Made by a program: the position numbers and the translations under genes. Under the pieces are notes generated by a model, which saw only the letters and a list, made by a program, of their open reading frames with translations, had not been told where the DNA came from and did not search any database. From contig JAUIHY010000004.1 in the NCBI GenBank assembly GCA_030432115.1, positions 1-39,003 of the forward strand: a DNA stretch of 39,003 nt, given 5' to 3'. Of the stretch, positions 27,953-35,738 are shown one piece after another (position 1 is the stretch's first letter; each line of letters starts with the position of its first letter). Origin of the DNA: Gammaproteobacteria bacterium. Lineage in GTDB: Bacteria > Pseudomonadota > Gammaproteobacteria > Xanthomonadales > Marinicellaceae.

Positions 27953-27992
27953 CATTTTTTAAAATAGCAAAGTCTTGCTGTTTTAAAAAATG
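27953..27992 (-). repeat. Long perfect hairpin at the 3' end of tRNA-Ser
   Basis: CATTTTTTAAAA (27953-27964) pairs with TTTTAAAAAATG (27981-27992). Inside it AGCAA pairs with TTGCT around a 4-base loop. The right arm includes two bases of the encoded CCA of tRNA-Ser. It may act as the tRNA's terminator, since a T run follows CCA directly, or as part of the repeat scar. Confidence 0.7.
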
Positions 27993-28081
27993 GCGGAGAG
28001 TGAGGGATTTGAACCCTCGATGGGCTTTTGACCCATACTCCCTTAGCAGGGGAGCGCCTTCAGCCGCTCGGCCAACTCTCC
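27991..28081 (-). tRNA. tRNA-Ser (anticodon GCT)
   Basis: Acceptor GGAGAGT/ACTCTCC, anticodon stem CTCCC/GGGAG with loop CTGCTAA (anticodon GCT), long variable arm typical of serine tRNA, T-loop TTCAAAT, discriminator G, encoded CCA. Next to csrA-alaS, as in E. coli. Both flanks carry partial duplicates of this gene joined to four-hairpin repeats. Confidence 0.97.
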
Positions 28082-28153
28082 GTTCTTCACAATGATTTTT
28101 TTACTTGCCATTGTTTACAAGTTACGGCGCTCCCATGGGAATCGCCTGACTTC

Positions 28154-28215
28154 GGGCTCCTGCCCTTCGCCCTTCGGGTCCGCTTCGCGGGGCTAAAATG
28201 TTCCAGACATTTTAG
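28154..28215 (-). repeat. Four-hairpin repeat element, copy C
   Basis: H1 is 28154-28165 (GGGC/GCCC, loop TCCT). H2 is 28170-28178 (CCC/GGG, loop TTC). H3 is 28180-28190 (CCGC/GCGG, loop TTC). H4 is 28193-28215 (CTAAAATGT/ACATTTTAG, loop TCCAG, 9 perfect pairs). On the tRNA strand H3 contains GCGAAGC, known as an unusually stable single-stranded DNA mini-hairpin. An extra palindrome (GGCG..TCCC-AT-GGGA..CGCC) lies just before it at about 28126-28145. Confidence 0.82.
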
Positions 28216-28219
28216 TCGT

Positions 28220-28243
28220 CCGCTCGGCCAACTCTCCGTTCTT
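28220..28243 (-). pseudogene. tRNA-Ser 5'-end fragment (24-base duplication)
   Basis: These 24 bases are identical to 28064-28087: the D-arm and 5' acceptor strand of the intact tRNA-Ser plus six bases upstream of its mature 5' end. The duplication therefore includes flanking DNA and is not a processed tRNA copy. It abuts hairpin copy C. Confidence 0.85.
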
Positions 28244-28279
28244 TGTAACTTTTTTATACTTGATGTCACTTTCAAGTGT

Positions 28280-28325
28280 GTTAAAGCACTGCTTTAACGG
28301 GTCGCTCATTTTAAGTGATAAAATG
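28280..28325. repeat. Two adjacent perfect inverted repeats between csrA and tRNA-Ser
   Basis: GTTAAAGC/GCTTTAAC with a 3-base loop (28280-28298), then CATTTTA/TAAAATG with a 5-base loop (28307-28325). No T run follows on the csrA strand, so these are not typical terminators. They may belong to a degraded four-hairpin element, but the TTCGG and TCCAG apices are absent. Confidence 0.6.
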
Positions 28326-28362
28326 ATTTTTGCAACTTGAATTTGAAATATTTAGGGATTTT

Positions 28363-28590
28363 TTATCGGTTGCCTAAATTGTCTTCAGAATGGTCTTCTG
28401 TCTCCAGCTCAACAACCACTTCTGTTTGTTCATTTTTAATGCGTTCATAAATTTCTTCCCTATGAACGGCAATTTCTTTTGGGGCATTGATTCCAATTCT
28501 GACTTGGTTTCCTTTGATGCCAAGGACAGTGACCGTTACATCGTCACCTATCATCAGCGTTTCACCAACTCTTCTTGTCAAAATTAACAT
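28363..28590 (-). CDS. csrA: Carbon storage regulator CsrA
   Basis: 75 residues. [40 protein letters not shown] (split here only for length: residues 1-20 and 21-40) is near-invariant in the family, including RNA-binding R44 in [10 protein letters not shown]. The tail after residue 60 is longer and more acidic than the usual 61-65 residue protein. It is a homodimeric mRNA-binding regulator recognising GGA motifs. AAGGAG precedes the ATG, and another GGA lies in the leader next to a hairpin at 28616-28634, which would suit autoregulation. Downstream of alaS, as in E. coli. Confidence 0.96.
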   Translation of the reverse strand: MLILTRRVGETLMIGDDVTVTVLGIKGNQVRIGINAPKEIAVHREEIYERIKNEQTEVVVELETEDHSEDNLGNR

Positions 28591-28668
28591 GCTATTCTCC
28601 TTATATGTTTCTATTCAGCCCTCGGGGCAGGCTGTTCCAATTGAGCCTTGTTTTTATTTTTTTCAGCC

Positions 28669-28703
28669 CAGACAGAAAATAGATTAAACTATATTTCTGT
28701 CTG
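28669..28703. other. Strong hairpin between alaS and csrA
   Basis: CAGACAGAAA pairs with TTTCTGTCTG, extended by ATAG/CTAT past a one-base bulge, around a 6-base loop. It starts 17 bp after the alaS stop and has no T run on the minus strand. It may slow transcription, or mark a processing site between the alaS and csrA messages. Confidence 0.6.
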
Positions 28704-28720
28704 CATTTAAAGTGCTATTT

Positions 28721-31336
28721 TTACTTTTGCTGTAATGATTTCATTACTTCATCGATAGATTTTTCAAGGGTTTTTACATCCCCATCACCACCACCTTGTG
28801 CAAAATCAGGGCGACCACCACCCCTGCCACCCAAGGGTGCCAACACATCTTTAATAACCACGCCCGCTTTGACCGTTTTGCAAAGGGCATCTGTCACTCC
28901 GACCAATATTTGTGCCTTGTTATCAATGACATTGGCAAACACAACCACACCTTGATCAAATTTTCCTTTGAATCCATCAATATGGTCTCTCAATACTGAC
29001 ACTTCTGTATTTTCAAACACATGTGACAAATAATGCACCCCATTCACCTCTGCTACGGAAGCAAAGACATCTTTCACAGCTGCATTGGCTTGCATTTGTT
29101 TAACGCCATCTATCTCTGCTTGCAATGACTTGTTCTTTTCCAGCAGTTGTTGCACCGATTGCTCTATATGGTTGGGTTGCGCCCTTAATATATGCGCCAA
29201 TTCTTTTAATTGTTGCTCACTGTTTTGAACCCACAACAATGCCGCTTCGCCGGTGACCGCTTCAATGCGTCTGATACCAGAAGCCACAGCCGTTTCTTCC
29301 GTGATTTTAAACAGGCCTATGTCACCCGTGGCATCCACATGGGTACCACCACACAGCTCCACTGAAAATCCACCAAAATCCATGACCCTGACGCCATCAC
29401 CATATTTTTCACCGAACAAAGCCATGGCACCACTGGCAACCGCATCATCAAAACCCATGACATTGGCCTTGGCTTGGTAATTCGCTCGTATGGCTTGGTT
29501 GACCTGTGTCTCAACTTGTTGCAACACCTCAAGACCAATGGCTTGATCATGTGAAAAGTCGAAACGTAATTTTTCCGCATTCACCAATGAGCCTTTCTGC
29601 TGCACATGTGACCCCAATGTCTCTCGCAAGACCTTGTGCAATAAATGGGTGGCTGAATGATTCAAAATCACTTGCTTTCGGTGCTTTCCGTCCACTTTGG
29701 CCACAATTTTTTGACCCTCATGAAGGACACCGCTTTCCACGGTCACATGATGCAAATGAAATTGGTTGGCTGCCTTTTGTGTGTCTGTAACGCTCAACAG
29801 CAAACCATCATCACCTGAGATTTGACCAATGTCACCCACCTGCCCACCTGATTCGGCATAAAATGTTGTGGCATCCAAGACCACAATCGCTTGCGCTCCT
29901 GCTTGCAACTGACTGACTTTTTGATCACCTTGAACCAAAGCCACCACTGAAGCTTCTGTTTCCAAATCACGGTAACCCGAAAACTGAGTGGCTGGTAAAG
30001 ATTGGATGATTTCTGCCGACAACTGATTACTCTGAGTAAACTGCTTACTTGAACGTGAACGTTCTTTTTGAGCAGCCATTAAAGCTTCAAAACCAGCCAC
30101 ATCCACAGAGCGATCAGATTCTCGGGCCACATCTTGAGTCAAATCAAGCGGAAAACCATAAGTGTCATACAATTTAAATGCCACTTCACCACTGACGGCA
30201 TCACCTGCAGGCAATGATTGTGTTAATTTGTTGTATTCCTGCATACCCAGGCCCAAGGTTTCAGCAAACTTCTGCTCTTCTTTTTTTAATCCCTTCATAA
30301 TGGCATCTTGTTGTGAAACCAATTCAGGGTAGTCTGCGCCCATCACTTCAGCCAATGCGGGCACCATTTGATAAAAGAACAACGATTGAGCACCCAATTT
30401 ATGCCCATGCCTGGCGGCCCTTCTGATGATTCTTCGCAAAACATACCCTCGCCCTTCATTTGACGGTAATACGCCATCTGCAATCAGAAAAGCACAGGTC
30501 CTGATGTGATCTGCAACGACTTTCAATGATGGGTCTTTTAAATTTCGGGCACCTGTTAATGCCGCTGCTTTTTTTATCAAATGTTGAAACAAGTCAATGT
30601 CATAATTATTGTGCTTGCCTTGCATGATTGATGCGATGCGCTCCAAACCCATGCCCGTATCAACACAAGGCTCTGGCAACGGCAATAAAGTACCATCAGC
30701 TTGGCGGTCATATTGCATGAACACCAAATTCCAAATTTCTATGTAACGATCACCATCTTCTTCTGGTGTTCCTGGAGGCCCACCTGCGATGTCCTCGCCA
30801 TGGTCATAAAAAATTTCTGTACAAGGCCCACAGGGGCCTGTGTCACCCATTTGCCAAAAATTATCTTTGGCACCAATGCGAGAAAGGCGGTCTTTTGGAA
30901 AACCCATGTCATCCAACCAGATGCGTTCAGCTTCATCATCTTCCTCAAAGACTGTGACCCATAATTTTTCCACGGGCAATCCCATCTCTTTGGTCAAAAA
31001 GTCCCAAGCCATTTGAATCGCTTCTTTTTTGAAATAATCACCAAAGCTGAAATTCCCCAACATTTCAAAAAAGGTGTGGTGTCTTGCTGTATAGCCCACT
31101 TGATCTAAGTCGTTGTGTTTACCACCTGCCCTGACACAGCGCTGAGAAGATGTGGCACGCGTATAATTTCTTTTTTCGGCACCTAAAAACACATCTTTGA
31201 ACTGTACCATGCCCGCATTAACAAATAACAACGTAGGATCATTACCTGGAATCAAAGAACTGCTTTTGACTTTGGCATGTTGGTTTTCTGCAAAAAAATT
31301 TAAAAATTTCGCCCTGATTTCTTGTGTGCTCAGCAT
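28721..31336 (-). CDS. alaS: Alanyl-tRNA synthetase
   Basis: 871 residues from the ATG at 31336 (MLSTQEIRAKFLNFF), which matches family N-termini; a TTG-started frame 17 codons longer is not supported. Class II catalytic core in the first 440 residues (RATSSQRCVRAGGKHNDLD, GMGLERI), editing domain with zinc ligands HSATHLLH and CGGTHVDATGDIG, and a C-terminal C-Ala/DHHA1 domain ending GGRGGGRPDFAQGGG. It charges tRNA-Ala and clears mischarged Ser or Gly. No clear ribosome-binding site is visible. Confidence 0.97.
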   Translation of the reverse strand: MLSTQEIRAKFLNFFAENQHAKVKSSSLIPGNDPTLLFVNAGMVQFKDVFLGAEKRNYTRATSSQRCVRAGGKHNDLDQVGYTARHHTFFEMLGNFSFGDYFKKEAIQMAWDFLTKEMGLPVEKLWVTVFEEDDEAERIWLDDMGFPKDRLSRIGAKDNFWQMGDTGPCGPCTEIFYDHGEDIAGGPPGTPEEDGDRYIEIWNLVFMQYDRQADGTLLPLPEPCVDTGMGLERIASIMQGKHNNYDIDLFQHLIKKAAALTGARNLKDPSLKVVADHIRTCAFLIADGVLPSNEGRGYVLRRIIRRAARHGHKLGAQSLFFYQMVPALAEVMGADYPELVSQQDAIMKGLKKEEQKFAETLGLGMQEYNKLTQSLPAGDAVSGEVAFKLYDTYGFPLDLTQDVARESDRSVDVAGFEALMAAQKERSRSSKQFTQSNQLSAEIIQSLPATQFSGYRDLETEASVVALVQGDQKVSQLQAGAQAIVVLDATTFYAESGGQVGDIGQISGDDGLLLSVTDTQKAANQFHLHHVTVESGVLHEGQKIVAKVDGKHRKQVILNHSATHLLHKVLRETLGSHVQQKGSLVNAEKLRFDFSHDQAIGLEVLQQVETQVNQAIRANYQAKANVMGFDDAVASGAMALFGEKYGDGVRVMDFGGFSVELCGGTHVDATGDIGLFKITEETAVASGIRRIEAVTGEAALLWVQNSEQQLKELAHILRAQPNHIEQSVQQLLEKNKSLQAEIDGVKQMQANAAVKDVFASVAEVNGVHYLSHVFENTEVSVLRDHIDGFKGKFDQGVVVFANVIDNKAQILVGVTDALCKTVKAGVVIKDVLAPLGGRGGGRPDFAQGGGDGDVKTLEKSIDEVMKSLQQK

Positions 31337-31413
31337 AGGAAAAAGTTCAGTAATAAAACCGTGTGATTGTATTGAACTGGCTGACAAGTTACAACTGGAT
31401 TAAATTCTGTTTG

Positions 31414-31441
31414 CACAAAAAAAGGCGCATCAAGCGCCTTT
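31414..31441 (-). terminator. Intrinsic terminator of the FHA gene
   Basis: AAAGGCGC/GCGCCTTT with a 5-base loop (arms 31421-31428 and 31434-31441), followed on the minus strand by seven T, 20 bp after the FHA stop. Confidence 0.87.
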
Positions 31442-31460
31442 ATGGTGTTCTATATGACAA

Positions 31461-32261
31461 TCAGCCTATCAGGCCACTTAAATAACCCATTTTCCAAGCC
31501 GCAATAAATGCACCACCCAAAACGCCGACTGTCACCAACCACTTGATGGCATTTGAGCCACCTGACGCCTCTTCTTGTATTGGGGCAGCCGTGCCATGAG
31601 GTGCCGTTGTCTTTTGTGCGGCCTCTTTACTGGCAGGTTCAGGCATACCTGGTGTTTGAATCAAAAAACGCAGGTTATCAAGTTTCACTTCATCACCTAC
31701 ATTTAAATGTGCTTCTTCCACTTTATCGCCATTCACATAAGTCCCGTTAGAAGAACCCAAGTCTTTCACCGTTAAACCATCGGCCTCCACTGTGATTTGC
31801 GCATGTTTTCTGGAGATTCCATCGGCATTGATGCACACATGACACTCTGAATGACGCCCCAGTACTGTGGCGCCTCGCAAGGGAAATGTTTTTCCAAAGT
31901 AAGCACCAGAAACTCCACGCAAAACAAATTTAGGCAAGGCCATGCGAATTCTGGTGCGATTGTCGTCCTCTTCTTCTTCCACTGAGTCCAAAACCTTCAA
32001 GTGCACTTGCGCCATAATGATCAAATCATTGGGACGCACTTCTTTGTTTTGCTTCACCAATTTACCATTGACGGAGACCAAACGCGCTTCATTGTCTATT
32101 GAAATCGACATCTCGTTCCCTTTGACATGTAATGTGGCATGCACATCTGCCAAACCTTTGTCTTTGATGACCACATCCGCATCATCAGATGCGCCAATGC
32201 GATAGCTGCCATCGACCAAGTCCTTGTCGTTCATTTCACCATGAGGAAAGTTTAATTTCAT
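31461..32261 (-). CDS. Tandem FHA-domain protein with C-terminal membrane anchor
   Basis: 266 residues. The N-terminal FHA-like fold (about 15-92, YRIGASDDADVVI ... LADVHATLHV) is degenerate and lacks the full phosphothreonine-binding set. A canonical FHA domain follows (about 112-205) with GRHSECHVCI, SRKHAQI and SSNGTYVNG. A low-complexity Ala/Pro/Glu linker leads to one membrane segment (about 243-262). This orientation leaves both FHA domains in the cytoplasm, tethered to the membrane by the tail. No kinase, phosphatase or type VI secretion gene is nearby to suggest a partner. Monocistronic with its own terminator. Confidence 0.83.
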   Translation of the reverse strand: MKLNFPHGEMNDKDLVDGSYRIGASDDADVVIKDKGLADVHATLHVKGNEMSISIDNEARLVSVNGKLVKQNKEVRPNDLIIMAQVHLKVLDSVEEEEDDNRTRIRMALPKFVLRGVSGAYFGKTFPLRGATVLGRHSECHVCINADGISRKHAQITVEADGLTVKDLGSSNGTYVNGDKVEEAHLNVGDEVKLDNLRFLIQTPGMPEPASKEAAQKTTAPHGTAAPIQEEASGGSNAIKWLVTVGVLGGAFIAAWKMGYLSGLIG

Positions 32262-32345
32262 TGTTTTAAGTCCCGCAAAATATCGTTTTAAAGGTTTTTT
32301 GTTCTTTTGATTATAGCAAACTCAACAATCGGCGCAAGCAAACAA

Positions 32346-34404
<2,059 letters not shown>

Positions 34405-34408
<4 letters not shown>

Positions 34409-34839
34409 GTCAATTGCTCCGCTTCTGCTCTGGCCGCTTCATCGACCCGTTCATTGTTTTCATCACCTGAATGGCCTTTTACCCAATGCCAATCAATGTG
34501 GTGTCGTTGCATGGCTTCATCCAATTGTTGCCACAGTTCTTTGTTTTTCACCGTTTCTTTTTTGCTATTTTTCCATCCCTTGGCTTTCCATCCGTGAATC
34601 CAAGATGTGGCACCATCCATGACGTATTTAGAATCGGTAAACAAAGCGATATCACAAGGTGCTTTCAGTGCCAAAAGGGCCGATATCACCGCTTGCATTT
34701 CCATTTGGTTGTTGGTGGTATCATGTTGCCCGCCAGACAACATTTTTTCTTTGCCTCGACACAGCAACAAAGCCGCCCAACCGCCCGGCCCAGGGTTTCC
34801 CAAGCATGAACCATCGGTATAAATCGTTACCTTTTGCAT
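34405..34839 (-). CDS. rnhA: Ribonuclease HI
   Basis: 144 residues from ATG 34839 ([20 protein letters not shown]), the start that aligns with E. coli RNase HI. Catalytic residues are in YTDGS (Asp), [12 protein letters not shown] (Glu), FTDSKYV (Asp) and [13 protein letters not shown] (Asp), with a basic handle [12 protein letters not shown]. It removes the RNA strand of RNA-DNA hybrids. GAAAGG touches this ATG, which is too close to be a good ribosome-binding site. The ATG at 34860 coincides with the predicted transcription start and is the alternative (seven residues longer). Confidence 0.94.
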
Positions 34840-34866
34840 CCTTTCAGTAGTATCATTCATCTGGGC

Positions 34867-34894
34867 ATTATAAGACATCAAACAGATATGACAA
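34867..34894 (-). promoter_or_regulatory. Near-consensus promoter of rnhA-dnaQ
   Basis: On the minus strand TTGTCA (34894-34889), 16-bp spacer, TATAAT (34872-34867). Expected transcription start is about 34860. The -35 box overlaps the first codons of the divergent gloB gene. Confidence 0.65.
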
Positions 34895-35655
34895 TCAAGA
34901 TTCACCCCATCAAGGCATTCAATGACAATTACATTTGGACCCTACATGATGACCATTATGCAGTGGTCGTTGATCCCGGTGACCCTCATGTGGTCTTGGA
35001 ATACTTATCCCAACATCAGCTGTCCTTGTTGGGTATACTCATCACCCACCATCATTATGATCATGTTGATGGTTTGGTGGCACTACAAGAACAATGGGAT
35101 TGTCCAGTGTACGCCCCAAACGATGAACGAATTCCTGGCCGGTTAACCACGGTAAAACAAGGTGATGTGATCAGGTTCGATGCCTTGTCATTGTGTTTTA
35201 ATGTGTTGTTCACACCCGGTCATACATTGACCCATATATGCTACCACGATGATGACAACCTATTTTGTGGCGACACCTTATTCAGCTTGGGCTGTGGCCG
35301 CATGTTTGAAGGCACTGCCGCACAATTTTATAACGCATTGAGCCTTTTGAAAAACTTACCTGATGCCATCCATGTCTATTGCACGCATGAATACACCGAA
35401 TCCAATTGGCAATTTGCCAATCACGTTAGGCCCAACGATAGTCAGCTTCAAGCATTTAAAAAATCATTGGACGCCAAAAGGTCTCAGCAACTGCCCAGCT
35501 TACCCAGTACCTTAGCCACTGAAAAAGCACTGAATCCTTTTCTTCACTGCGACCAAGCCGATTTGCAAAAAATATTAGCACAAAAGTTCAATCAAACCAT
35601 TGAGTCTCCAGAGCAATCTTTTGGGCTGTTAAGACACTGGAAAGACCATTTTTGA
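34888..35655 (+). CDS. gloB: Hydroxyacylglutathione hydrolase (glyoxalase II)
   Basis: 255 residues from ATG 34888 ([19 protein letters not shown]), which fits the family; a longer frame from 34834 would run through rnhA's start. The metallo-beta-lactamase binuclear metal site is [10 protein letters not shown], with further ligands in [28 protein letters not shown] and CTHEYTESN. The C-terminal HAGH domain binds glutathione ([18 protein letters not shown]). It hydrolyses S-lactoylglutathione to lactate and glutathione. Divergent from rnhA, as in E. coli. Confidence 0.95.
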   Translation: MTIKIHPIKAFNDNYIWTLHDDHYAVVVDPGDPHVVLEYLSQHQLSLLGILITHHHYDHVDGLVALQEQWDCPVYAPNDERIPGRLTTVKQGDVIRFDALSLCFNVLFTPGHTLTHICYHDDDNLFCGDTLFSLGCGRMFEGTAAQFYNALSLLKNLPDAIHVYCTHEYTESNWQFANHVRPNDSQLQAFKKSLDAKRSQQLPSLPSTLATEKALNPFLHCDQADLQKILAQKFNQTIESPEQSFGLLRHWKDHF

Positions 35656-35738
35656 TTGAATTCTGCGATCGAAAACTTGCCCTGATTTTTACCAGAAAAT
35701 GTAGTATGATTAATAACATGTGGCTGTGTGACCTATGA

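Noticed and set aside
27831-28243. CRISPR-like array or simple tandem repeat
   Set aside because: There are only two tRNA-derived direct repeats and unequal spacers. The palindromic content is a set of different hairpins, not one repeated unit.
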